Below the pieces are notes generated by a model. That model did not search any database and had not been told where the DNA came from. It worked only from the letters and a program-made list of their open reading frames with translations. DNA of 33,941 nucleotides, taken from positions 1 to 33,941 of IMG/VR virus record IMGVR_UViG_3300034418_003237; one strand, given 5' to 3'. The stretch is from a virus. This document shows, piece by piece, positions 26,818-32,711 of the stretch; the stretch's first letter is position 1; each line of letters starts with the position of its first letter. A program made the translations under genes and the position numbers.

Positions 26818-27209
26818 CATCAGGAATAGAGGTTTTACGAAAACTAGAGCAACAGGAACTCTACTTAAAAATTTACAATGAGTATTTATCTTCAGATATC
26901 ACTCTACAAGATCTTGGTGAAAAGTACGGGATCACTCGCCAAAGGGTTTCACAGATTGTGATTCGATGCAAGGTAGGTGAGGGAGACTACTACTCGGGAG
27001 GACAAAAAGCGAAAGAACTTTGGGACACGATTGGCGAAGATCGCACAGAAAACGACTCTATGTCTCTAGCTATTCGCAAAGAGTTGTTCAGGTCGCACCT
27101 TGAGCAGAACTTCGACATCAAAATTGCTAAAAACAACCATAAGTTCACTCTACTCTTAGGAAGAAACTATGCCAAAAGAAAGCCTACTTTGGAAGCAACT
27201 GCGGGATAA
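26814..27209 (+). CDS. HTH protein resembling sigma-factor region 4
   Basis: This 131-aa protein carries a helix-turn-helix at ~residues 30-53, ITLQDLGEKYGITRQRVSQI, that is strikingly like region 4.2 of sigma70 factors (a TL-x-EIG-x-x-x-G-x-TRERIRQI pattern), the part that reads the -35 element. The rest is a charged helical region with no region 2. It could be a small transcription regulator, an anti-sigma-like or appropriator-type factor, or a diverged sigma fragment. Its operon neighbours are polymerase (4-base overlap upstream) and VRR-NUC (41-base overlap downstream). It is the only obvious DNA-binding regulator in the window and is therefore a candidate to act on the repeated promoters described here. 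That link is inference. Confidence 0.7.
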   Translation: MTSGIEVLRKLEQQELYLKIYNEYLSSDITLQDLGEKYGITRQRVSQIVIRCKVGEGDYYSGGQKAKELWDTIGEDRTENDSMSLAIRKELFRSHLEQNFDIKIAKNNHKFTLLLGRNYAKRKPTLEATAG

Positions 27210-27585
27210 CTCTACCAATATCCATTGGCAACGGATCGAGTCTGGTGGAACTGCTTCCGGTATTCCTGATGTTAATGGCTGTTATCGTGGTCGAGAAATC
27301 TGGGTTGAGCTGAAAGTAGTCCGTGGTAATCAAATCGGTCTACGTCCTATGCAGAAGTCATGGCTCTACAATCGAGTTCTGCATGGCGGTGAGTGTTACG
27401 TTCTCGCTAAGAAAGATAAAACGATTAAGGTATATAAGATTCCTGCCGATGTGGAGTACTTCGATACATTCACATGGAAGAGCGAACCCGAGTTTTCGAC
27501 AGACGCACCTTTTAATTGGCAAGGGATTCTCGCGGCTATGGGCTTTTACTCGGGCGCTGTTAGTACTGCTTTACTTTCGCTTTAG
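27169..27585 (+). CDS. VRR-NUC domain nuclease (PD-(D/E)XK)
   Basis: This 138-aa protein matches the VRR-NUC family. RIESGGTASGIPDVNGCY (~24-41) contains the catalytic Asp of GIPDV, WVELKV (~46-51) contains the Glu-x-Lys, and LRPMQKSWL (~58-66) is the downstream conserved Gln segment. Such stand-alone phage enzymes are structure-specific nucleases, some resolving Holliday junctions. It probably trims or resolves replication and recombination intermediates made by the neighbouring polymerase and helicases. The ATG at 27169 has TAGGAAG before it and lies within the end of the HTH gene. The last residues (STALLSL) are encoded by the -35 region of the next promoter. Confidence 0.88.
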   Translation: MPKESLLWKQLRDNSTNIHWQRIESGGTASGIPDVNGCYRGREIWVELKVVRGNQIGLRPMQKSWLYNRVLHGGECYVLAKKDKTIKVYKIPADVEYFDTFTWKSEPEFSTDAPFNWQGILAAMGFYSGAVSTALLSL

Positions 27586-27598
27586 TGCCCGCTAAAGT
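27570..27598 (+). promoter_or_regulatory. Early promoter copy 3 (TTTACT-17-TAAAGT)
   Basis: TTTACT at 27570-27575 lies in the final codons of the VRR-NUC gene, and TAAAGT at 27593-27598 is 17 bases downstream. GGGCGCT and AGTGCCC flank the -35 region as inverted arms. A leader hairpin GGTAGCG...CGC..TACC follows, then AAAGGAGAACGAA before ATG 27653. Confidence 0.75.
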
Positions 27599-27652
27599 AG
27601 GTAATAGGTAGCGCACACCGCGTTTACCAAAAAACCTAGAAAGGAGAACGAA

Positions 27653-28678
27653 ATGGTTGCAGCAGTAGAAAGTATGGCGTGGACCGGAGAGGTTCCTTGG
27701 CATCGCGAAGGTGTTAAAGTGGACCCCAACCTCACTCCACAAGAGATGATGATTGCAGCACAACTTGATTGGACGGTTAGTAAACGTCCCGGTTACACGA
27801 TAACCACCCCCGAGTATGGCGAAGACGGTATGGAGCTTATGCAAACGCCTAGTAGCTTCTTTATTGTGCGCGATACGGACAACTCAATATTGTCCCATTG
27901 CGGCCCTAAATACTTACCCGTACAAAATGAGAAGATCTTCCAGTTCTTTTCTGACTTCACTACCGCAGCACAGATGACAATGGAAACTGCTGGTAGTTTA
28001 CGCGGCGGTAAAAGTATCTGGGCACTTGCGAAACTAGCCGATACGTTTGAACTTCCCGGAGAAGATCAGATTGGCGGCTATTTATTGTTACATCAGCCTC
28101 ATGAAGCGGGGCATGCGTTAACCGCCCGCTACACGCAAATAAGAGTTGTTTGTAACAACACCCTTCAACTAGCCTTTTCTAACGGCAAAGCACAGTTCAG
28201 TATGTCGCACATTAGAGAGTTTAATGCAGACATGGCGCAACAAGCTGCTGAGACCCTCGGATTAGCTAACGATACCAGCAAGCTGTTTAAAGAGTCTGCC
28301 GAGTTCCTCGCTAAGAAGAAAGCGCAACATTCGAACGTGCTTGAGTTTATTGGCCGTATCTACCAACCAGACGTTATCGCCCAGCGTGTTAAAAACGATG
28401 AGCTTAGGGCCGAGGGCCGCAAGGTTGGTGAAGAAGGGCCTTTAATCGACGAATTTAACCGCACGACGCGCAACGTTGTCGAAGCCTTAGAACGTGCTCC
28501 CGGAGCCTTGCTAAAATCTTCAGCAGGAACTTGGTGGGGTGCGCTAAACGCAGTAACCTATGTTGAAGATCATATGCGCGGTGGCGAGAATAAGGTGTAC
28601 AACTCGTTAATCGGCGATGGTTCTAAGCGTAAGGAAAAGGCTTATCGAATGGCGCTTGAATATGCGGAGGCTGCGTAA
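27653..28678 (+). CDS. DUF932 / phage-plasmid-like protein (TIGR03299 type)
   Basis: This 341-aa protein has the DUF932 layout. An N-terminal VPWHREGVKVDPNLTPQEMM (~19-38) and a YLPVQNEKIFQFF stretch (~92-104) lead to GGKSIWALAKL (~123-133), then RYTQIRVVCNNTLQLAF (~158-174). The C-terminal part includes GTWWGALNAVTYVEDHM (~294-310) and the ending AYRMALEYAEAA. The family is frequent in phages and plasmids and its biochemical role is not settled. It is the first gene of a short operon behind its own promoter, suggesting early, strong expression. It has no visible membrane segment. Confidence 0.9.
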   Translation: MVAAVESMAWTGEVPWHREGVKVDPNLTPQEMMIAAQLDWTVSKRPGYTITTPEYGEDGMELMQTPSSFFIVRDTDNSILSHCGPKYLPVQNEKIFQFFSDFTTAAQMTMETAGSLRGGKSIWALAKLADTFELPGEDQIGGYLLLHQPHEAGHALTARYTQIRVVCNNTLQLAFSNGKAQFSMSHIREFNADMAQQAAETLGLANDTSKLFKESAEFLAKKKAQHSNVLEFIGRIYQPDVIAQRVKNDELRAEGRKVGEEGPLIDEFNRTTRNVVEALERAPGALLKSSAGTWWGALNAVTYVEDHMRGGENKVYNSLIGDGSKRKEKAYRMALEYAEAA

Positions 28679-28680
28679 CC

Positions 28681-28950
28681 ATGGGTGAAGTGAGAAGATT
28701 ACATAATTGTCTTGTAATTGATGGAGATTTTGCCAGTGAACTTTGGGCTACCCTTCGTGATAAGGAGGGTAGTTTAAGCTCAGAGCGTTTATCAGAAATG
28801 ATTGCGCTTAAAATGTACGATCAAGACTGTGGCTTTTCTAGCACAGTTCTTGATAGTATCGGAGGCTCAGAAACTAGTGATGAAATTATTTCTCAGTGGG
28901 CCGCGCCAATTAGAAAACGGCTGAAGGAGGCAGAACAATCTAATGGGTAG
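28681..28950 (+). CDS. Hypothetical acidic protein (89 aa)
   Basis: The ATG follows the DUF932 stop by 2 bases. It has no ribosome site of its own beyond GGAGG 14-18 bases upstream, so coupling is likely. The protein is mixed acidic with LVIDGDFASELWATLRD and ISQWAAPIRKRLKEAEQ, has no recognisable family and no membrane segment. It ends 17 bases before the next early promoter's -35. Confidence 0.6.
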   Translation: MGEVRRLHNCLVIDGDFASELWATLRDKEGSLSSERLSEMIALKMYDQDCGFSSTVLDSIGGSETSDEIISQWAAPIRKRLKEAEQSNG

Positions 28951-28967
28951 CTATGAGAAGTTAATGC

Positions 28968-28996
28968 TTTACTTTCCGTTTAGTGTGTAGTAAAGT
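28968..28996 (+). promoter_or_regulatory. Early promoter copy 4 (TTTACT-17-TAAAGT)
   Basis: TTTACT 28968-28973, 17-base spacer, TAAAGT 28991-28996. The two boxes are inverted relative to each other (CTTTACT and AGTAAAG). The leader holds GTTTTT...AAAAAC, then TAAGGAGAAAG before ATG 29057. Confidence 0.75.
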
Positions 28997-29056
28997 AGTT
29001 TTTGTTGGTTAGTAAAAACAACTTAGAAAGTAGAACCTCAGTAAGGAGAAAGTACT

Positions 29057-29458
29057 ATGGCGATAGCCAAAAAGAAAGTAGTTACGGCTGCTACGAAAAA
29101 GCCGACCGCTCGAAAGACTGTAGCAAAAGCTAACCCAGCTCCTGTTGCAAAACTTTCGATACCCGCCCCTGTCAAGAAAAGCAGTAGCCGAGCGCAACGC
29201 TTTGAGTACACGGGTAAACTGGCCAGTGAGACTAAGCAAAAAACTCCACAGTTTGTTGCTATGATCACAGCCATGCAGGATATAGAAGACACGAGTTTTG
29301 ATTCTAAAAACTTTGAGCTTCTTGAGTTAGTACGACTGGCAGTAAAAGAGGGCCACCTCGCAATGCCAAATACTAAGAATCCTGAAAAACAGATGCGCCG
29401 CATCGTGGCGTATTACAAAGGCCGCTTGGTAGAAGAGGGATATATCAAGCTAATTTAA
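29057..29458 (+). CDS. Basic protein with Lys/Ala-rich tail, possible DNA-binding (133 aa)
   Basis: Residues 1-45 are a disordered Lys/Ala/Pro tail (KKKVVTAATKKPTARK and similar) like the tails of H1-type histone-like proteins. Residues ~50-133 form a helical domain ending GRLVEEGYIKLI, which could be a winged helix. This suggests nucleic-acid binding, but no family is recognised. It is a single-gene unit between its own promoter and a Rho-independent terminator. Confidence 0.6.
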   Translation: MAIAKKKVVTAATKKPTARKTVAKANPAPVAKLSIPAPVKKSSSRAQRFEYTGKLASETKQKTPQFVAMITAMQDIEDTSFDSKNFELLELVRLAVKEGHLAMPNTKNPEKQMRRIVAYYKGRLVEEGYIKLI

Positions 29459-29464
29459 ATCGAC

Positions 29465-29487
29465 GGGGGCGCAAGCCCCCTTTGTTT
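29465..29487 (+). terminator. Rho-independent terminator/attenuator with GCAA tetraloop
   Basis: A perfect 6-bp stem GGGGGC-GCAA-GCCCCC is followed by TTTGTTT. It lies 6 bases after the preceding stop. The next gene's ribosome site begins 2 bases after the U-rich tract, so the gene at 29499 probably depends on read-through. Confidence 0.85.
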
Positions 29488-29498
29488 CGGAGAAAGAA

Positions 29499-29831
29499 AT
29501 GAATTTAGAAATTGTTAAGCAAGAGCCGTGGATTGGCAGGAATTACAAAGGTAGCTCAAAATATCAACCAATTCTCGACGCTATTAGAGCGTTAGACGTA
29601 GGTGATTCAGTTTTTATAAATCTTGATGAATTTAGAGAATTATCTGGTCGTGTGAAAAATCCGTCTTTTGAGAAAAAAGAAATGGAAAGTAAATACACGG
29701 AACGAGTTAGAGTTTTAATGAAAACCGTAGGCAAAAAACTTGAAAGGTCTTTTGTACTGCGAAGAGAACGCGGTATGGAGCCGTGGAACGAACCTCCCGG
29801 TGTTTGGATTTTCCGTATTAGTCAAAAATAA
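29499..29831 (+). CDS. Hypothetical protein (110 aa)
   Basis: The gene has the ribosome site GGAGAAAG immediately downstream of a terminator and no promoter of the TTTACT type. The protein is basic with KGSSKYQPILDAIRAL, FINLDEFRELSGRVK and a final GVWIFRIS. It is a plausible small winged-helix or nucleic-acid-binding protein, but no family is recognised. It is likely expressed at lower level by read-through. Confidence 0.6.
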   Translation: MNLEIVKQEPWIGRNYKGSSKYQPILDAIRALDVGDSVFINLDEFRELSGRVKNPSFEKKEMESKYTERVRVLMKTVGKKLERSFVLRRERGMEPWNEPPGVWIFRISQK

Positions 29832-29852
29832 TGGTAGCTGTCCCAGTACTGC

Positions 29853-29881
29853 TTTACTTTCGCGGTACTGGGGCGTAACCT
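29853..29881 (+). promoter_or_regulatory. Early promoter copy 5 (TTTACT-17-TAACCT variant)
   Basis: TTTACT at 29853-29858 is well conserved, but the hexamer at the usual spacing is TAACCT (29876-29881); a TATATA just downstream at 29881-29886 could replace it. The -35 sits in the loop of a perfect inverted repeat CCCAGTAC (29842-29849) and GTACTGGG (29865-29872). AAAGGAGAAAGAT precedes ATG 29917. Confidence 0.6.
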
Positions 29882-29916
29882 ATATATAGTACGCGCTAAC
29901 GAGAAAGGAGAAAGAT

Positions 29917-30207
29917 ATGATCGTACACGGTTCGATACGCCACGACTATAGCGGCAAGAAACGTAAGAAATTACCACGCACAACTAAGCGTGTTCCGAAG
30001 TTCGAAGAGCTTACCAGCTTACCTAAGCCAACAGCTTACCGACCGAACGACTACCCCTCAGTCGCCTCTACTCCAGCGAGTACTGCCCCCAAGCCTGACC
30101 AGTCTTACCGACAGGAAATTAGTTCTCAATACACTGTGTCGATACCCTACAATAAGGGGGCATACCAAGTGATATCTCGAGAAAACTTAGAGGAAATAGG
30201 TAAATGA
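29917..30207 (+). CDS. Conserved hypothetical basic protein (96 aa)
   Basis: The first gene after promoter copy 5. The N-terminus MIVHGSIRHDYSGKKRKK is basic, the middle is Pro/Ser/Thr-rich and probably disordered, and the C-terminus (GAYQVISRENLEEIGK) looks structured. A similar head and tail occur in small unknown proteins of marine phages, from memory. Its TGA overlaps the next ATG (ATGA). Confidence 0.6.
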   Translation: MIVHGSIRHDYSGKKRKKLPRTTKRVPKFEELTSLPKPTAYRPNDYPSVASTPASTAPKPDQSYRQEISSQYTVSIPYNKGAYQVISRENLEEIGK

Positions 30208-30392
30208 TATTCAAACTAGAGGTTTCTGTTGAAGATGGAGACGAAAAAGATTTTTACGGTATTTGGGAATACGAAGCAGAAAACCCCAGTCGCCGCACCA
30301 AATTAAAGTGGTTAAACGAAATCGCGGATGAGTTAATCAACCGCATCATGGTAGAAGAGATGCACGAGTTGGACGAAGGAGGAGACAGATGA
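30204..30392 (+). CDS. Hypothetical acidic protein (62 aa)
   Basis: Coupled on both sides by 4-base ATGA overlaps. It is highly acidic: a short beta N-terminus (MIFKLEVSVED) precedes a helical C-terminus with many Glu. No family is recognised. A GGAGGAGA sequence near its end provides the ribosome site of the following gene. Confidence 0.55.
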   Translation: MIFKLEVSVEDGDEKDFYGIWEYEAENPSRRTKLKWLNEIADELINRIMVEEMHELDEGGDR

Positions 30393-30673
30393 ACGACGAA
30401 GAAATGACGTTTGAGATTGAAGAGCGTAATTACGAATATTGCGATAGTTGTCAACAGCTCGGAGAGACTGGCCCTTCCGGAATGAAAACTCATCGTAGTA
30501 TTCCCCTCGATACAGTTTGGGTAAAAACGACCGTAGATGATGAACGATTCTTTTTAACGCTGTGCGGGGATTGTTTAGCCGTTGCTCAAAATCAAGGGGT
30601 TACTGTGATAAAGAATGGCGAGCCATGGGTGCGAGACGATATGTCTATTATGAGAAAGGAGCTGCGAGCATGA
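30389..30673 (+). CDS. Hypothetical protein with two CxxC pairs (94 aa)
   Basis: The protein has Cys-x-x-Cys at YCDSCQQLGE (~residues 17-26) and LCGDCLAVA (~59-67), a likely zinc ribbon. It is otherwise acidic, with a beta-rich central part, and ends in RKELRA. It overlaps its neighbours by 4 bases on each side. A 21-bp sequence including its last codons and the next start is repeated 116 bases later. It may bind nucleic acid or a protein partner; no family is recognised. Confidence 0.6.
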   Translation: MNDEEMTFEIEERNYEYCDSCQQLGETGPSGMKTHRSIPLDTVWVKTTVDDERFFLTLCGDCLAVAQNQGVTVIKNGEPWVRDDMSIMRKELRA

Positions 30674-30674
30674 A
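30654..30674 (+). repeat. 21-bp duplicated stop/start junction, copy 1
   Basis: Bases 30654-30674 equal 30770-30790 exactly. The unit holds the ribosome site AAAGGAG, codons for KELRA and the overlapping ATGA junction. Confidence 0.95.
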
Positions 30675-30789
30675 CACTCCAAAGTATATTAAAGCTTGGA
30701 ATGCTTGGTGGACCACTACCGATCGCCGAAAAGTAAAGCGACTCGAGCGGATTATGAAAGAACAGAGCCGAAAGGAGCTGCGAGCATGA
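30670..30789 (+). CDS. Small hypothetical basic protein (39 aa)
   Basis: ATG at 30670 overlaps the previous TGA. Its TGA overlaps the next ATG at 30786. The ribosome site AAAGGAG lies ~10 bases upstream. The product contains YIKAWNAWWTTTDRRKVK and ends SRKELRA, the same tail as the preceding protein. It is rich in Trp, Lys and Arg with no known family. The coupled overlaps support that it is translated. Confidence 0.6.
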   Translation: MNTPKYIKAWNAWWTTTDRRKVKRLERIMKEQSRKELRA

Positions 30790-30790
30790 A
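30770..30790 (+). repeat. 21-bp duplicated stop/start junction, copy 2
   Basis: An exact copy of 30654-30674 providing the ribosome site and start of the 175-aa gene at 30786. Probably arose by duplication of the junction. Confidence 0.95.
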
Positions 30791-31313
30791 TATCTTTTAT
30801 ATAAGTGACTGCCCCGAATACGCGGCCCAATGGCAATGTGATAAGCACGTTGTGAAAATGTGCCTAGAAACCGCTCAGATGCTCTGTACGGCATATCGGC
30901 GGTGGGAAGACCCTTTGCCCGAGGAGCTTTCGACTAAGCTTTATAAGAACGCCCACGTACACCACCCTATGACAATCTGGGTAGGCGACTCTACTCAACA
31001 ATATGCGTGGACCTACCACCATTTCATGGCTCTACTCAACGAGTACACTTACCGCTATGGAAAAGTCCACGCCAGCGCCCGATTACTTAAGCCACTAGAT
31101 AAAATCCCCGAGATGATGCCTAATATAAAAATCACCCCGCCACCACAATGTATGCCCGATGCATTTAAAGGCTCGGATTGTGTTGAAGCGTACCGACGAT
31201 ACTACATACATAAAGCTGAGACTGCGTTTGAAATGCGGTGGACCGAGCGTGATGTCCCGGAGTGGTTCGACTCTAAATTAATAGATTTTTACTTCGAGGA
31301 GAAGGATACATGA
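30786..31313 (+). CDS. Conserved phage protein with CDKHVVKM motif (175 aa)
   Basis: I choose ATG 30786, where the conserved family start MNIFYISD begins. An upstream in-frame ATG at 30696 lies within another gene. The family signature is clear: QCDKHVVKMCLETAQML (~17-33), HHPMTIWVGDSTQQYAW (~59-75), LLNEYTYRYGKVHAS (~82-96) and AYRRYYIHKA (~141-150). Such proteins occur widely in tailed phages and some bacteria and are uncharacterised. The paired His residues (DKHV, HHP, KVHAS) suggest a metal-binding or enzymatic centre. It overlaps the next gene by 4 bases. Confidence 0.7.
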   Translation: MNIFYISDCPEYAAQWQCDKHVVKMCLETAQMLCTAYRRWEDPLPEELSTKLYKNAHVHHPMTIWVGDSTQQYAWTYHHFMALLNEYTYRYGKVHASARLLKPLDKIPEMMPNIKITPPPQCMPDAFKGSDCVEAYRRYYIHKAETAFEMRWTERDVPEWFDSKLIDFYFEEKDT

Positions 31314-31453
31314 CTAAAAACGAGCTGTTCGAGATTCTTTGGAAAGCAATAAAAGACACTGACGTGGACTTTCAATATATGGATGGATTCGATGACTTTT
31401 GTATAGAAAGTGAACTGTGCATCTGTTTCAAGAATGTTCAGGAGGACGAATAA
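31310..31453 (+). CDS. Small hypothetical protein (47 aa)
   Basis: An ATGA overlap links it to the gene upstream. The product is acidic with four Cys and Phe-rich spacing (DDFCIESELCICFKN). No family is recognised. Its TAA overlaps an ATG at 31453. Confidence 0.5.
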   Translation: MTKNELFEILWKAIKDTDVDFQYMDGFDDFCIESELCICFKNVQEDE

Positions 31454-31515
31454 TGTCCGACTTACAAAAAGTCTACGATCTTCGTAGGCTCCCCCCTAGT
31501 GCTTTACTTTCGTAA
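31453..31515 (+). CDS. Tiny open frame ending inside promoter 6 (20 aa)
   Basis: ATG 31453 overlaps the previous stop and has a strong AGGAGG ribosome site. The frame ends in TTACTTTCGTAA, so its last codons are the -35 region of the next promoter (encoding SALLS). Translation is plausible but function is doubtful. Confidence 0.25.
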   Translation: MSDLQKVYDLRRLPPSALLS

Positions 31516-31531
31516 AAGTGGGGGCTATAGT
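31503..31531 (+). promoter_or_regulatory. Early promoter copy 6 (TTTACT-17-TATAGT)
   Basis: TTTACT 31503-31508 and TATAGT 31526-31531 with 17 bases between. The -35 is bracketed by CCCCC and GGGGG arms plus CTTTAC/GTAAA. A leader hairpin and AGAAAGAGAGAAAGAACT precede ATG 31588. Confidence 0.78.
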
Positions 31532-31587
31532 ATAAAAGGTAGCGGTAACGCGCCGCCGAAAAACTAACTAGAAAGAGAGAAAGAACT

Positions 31588-31818
31588 ATGGAACTAACGC
31601 TATTAGTCGAGTGTAACCCAGACGACCGTACCGAGGTGCGTGACGTGGTTGTCGAATTTAACTACTACCCCGCAGACCCTGAATGCGGGACGAGGGACGA
31701 GTACGATATTATCAATTTCGAAGCGTACACCGATTTCGAGTACGACAATATCATACAACAGCTTCACGAAATGAACGCTGGCCCGAATGCTTTAGAGGAA
31801 CTACAATATGACCTCTAA
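31588..31818 (+). CDS. Hypothetical acidic protein (76 aa)
   Basis: The first gene after promoter copy 6. It is very acidic, with a beta-rich start (MELTLLVECNPDD) and aromatic segments (FNYYPADPECG, FEAYTDFEYDN). No family is recognised. Its acid-rich, small make-up resembles early phage proteins that bind host enzymes, but nothing specific supports that. It overlaps the following gene by 11 bases. Confidence 0.55.
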   Translation: MELTLLVECNPDDRTEVRDVVVEFNYYPADPECGTRDEYDIINFEAYTDFEYDNIIQQLHEMNAGPNALEELQYDL

Positions 31819-31978
31819 CCCTGAGATCAGAGCGATTAAAGCCTTGCTTGATGAACTCGAGCAAGAATTTAACCCCGAGGAATTATCCTCACCCGATGCG
31901 ACAGTAAAGTTATTAGAGGTTCAGATAGCTTTGTACGACTTGCGCAAACTTATGATAATAAAGGAGAAAGTAGAATGA
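31808..31978 (+). CDS. Hypothetical helical protein (56 aa)
   Basis: ATG 31808 lies within the end of the previous gene, and its TGA overlaps the next ATG (ATGA). It is an acidic, all-helical protein with KALLDELEQEFNPEEL and a basic end. An 18-base stretch (31937-31954), encoding DLRKLM, recurs at 33075-33092 in the last early gene. No family is recognised. Confidence 0.5.
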   Translation: MTSNPEIRAIKALLDELEQEFNPEELSSPDATVKLLEVQIALYDLRKLMIIKEKVE

Positions 31979-32496
31979 ACGATTGGAAATTTAAGACAAA
32001 AGTGTTTCGACGATATTTAGGCGACGATGTTGAAGAAACAAAGTATGCCATTCCCGAAGATCTGACAGATAAAGTGATCTCACTTATGGAACAAGCGCAT
32101 GGCTACTTGATGACGCATAACAGCGAGTCTACGGAAAAGTTTCTCGAAGAATGGCCCGAGATTGCCTCATTAGCTCGGACGTACTCGCAGCTTAACCCGA
32201 AGCTAAAAACTTCAAAAGGATATGCGAACTTGATCCCCCGAGTTTTACAGATGAAGCACGACCAACGCGTCGAAAATATAGTAACGTGGATCGTGGACAA
32301 TCGGCTCGACGAAACCGATACGTGGCGCAAGGATGAACAAGACTATCTAAAAACTATTCCTGAAGTTGCCGCACTTCTACGGCAGCGGGAAGAGGACAAA
32401 GAGGTTGAAGACGAAGCCAAAGCGTTTTATGATACTTACCTCGTCGACACAACTATCGACGATCCCGATGACGAAAATATTTCATGGAGGGTATAG
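31975..32496 (+). CDS. Hypothetical acidic helical protein (173 aa)
   Basis: The ribosome site AAAGGAGAAAG is ~5 bases before ATG 31975. The protein is helical and acidic throughout, with MEQAHGYLMTHNSES, NPKLKTSKGYANLIPRVLQM and a Glu/Asp-rich end (DDPDDENISWRV). Trp and Tyr are frequent. No family or active-site motif is recognised. It is the last gene of its operon and is followed by a possible RNA hairpin and a terminator. Confidence 0.6.
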   Translation: MNDWKFKTKVFRRYLGDDVEETKYAIPEDLTDKVISLMEQAHGYLMTHNSESTEKFLEEWPEIASLARTYSQLNPKLKTSKGYANLIPRVLQMKHDQRVENIVTWIVDNRLDETDTWRKDEQDYLKTIPEVAALLRQREEDKEVEDEAKAFYDTYLVDTTIDDPDDENISWRV

Positions 32497-32505
32497 TTCT
32501 GTTGA

Positions 32506-32562
32506 CCGAGACGCAGCGATTAGATAACGTCCCTCCTTGACCTTTGCGTTGTCTAAACTCGG
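32506..32562 (+). other. Possible structured RNA or long stem-loop
   Basis: CCGAG (32506-32510) can pair with CTCGG (32558-32562), and TAGATAACG (32521-32529) with CGTTGTCTA (32547-32555) with one G-U pair. The loop is ~17 bases. It follows the stop of the upstream gene and precedes a terminator, so it is transcribed if the operon is. It could be a 3' UTR structure or a small RNA. Confidence 0.4.
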
Positions 32563-32575
32563 AACCCCGCCCTCG

Positions 32576-32611
32576 GCCCCTGTCCCTTAACAGTGGGTCG
32601 GGGGCTTTTTT
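32576..32611 (+). terminator. Rho-independent terminator
   Basis: GCCCC...CCC pairs imperfectly with GGG...GGGGC across a small loop and is followed by six T. It ends the operon that started at promoter copy 6. Confidence 0.75.
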
Positions 32612-32624
32612 ATGGGCGTAGTGC

Positions 32625-32653
32625 TTTACTTTCCCTTTAGTCGCCGCTATAGT
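32625..32653 (+). promoter_or_regulatory. Early promoter copy 7 (TTTACT-17-TATAGT)
   Basis: TTTACT 32625-32630, 17 bases, TATAGT 32648-32653. The leader contains a perfect GGCGGC-CCGC-GCCGCC hairpin, then ACTAGAAAGAGAGAAAGAT before ATG 32712. It starts the last early gene. Confidence 0.78.
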
Positions 32654-32711
32654 TAAAAAGGTGGCGGCCCGCGCCGCCGATTTTAAACATTAACTAGAAA
32701 GAGAGAAAGAT

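Noticed and set aside
28943-28990. 15-codon frame beginning ATGGGTAGC
   Set aside because: It runs across promoter copy 4 and has no conserved feature; chance is a sufficient explanation.
30696-30785. Upstream start for the 175-aa CDKHVVKM protein
   Set aside because: It would overlap the 39-aa gene and lacks a ribosome site; the family's MNIF start is at 30786 with AAAGGAG upstream.
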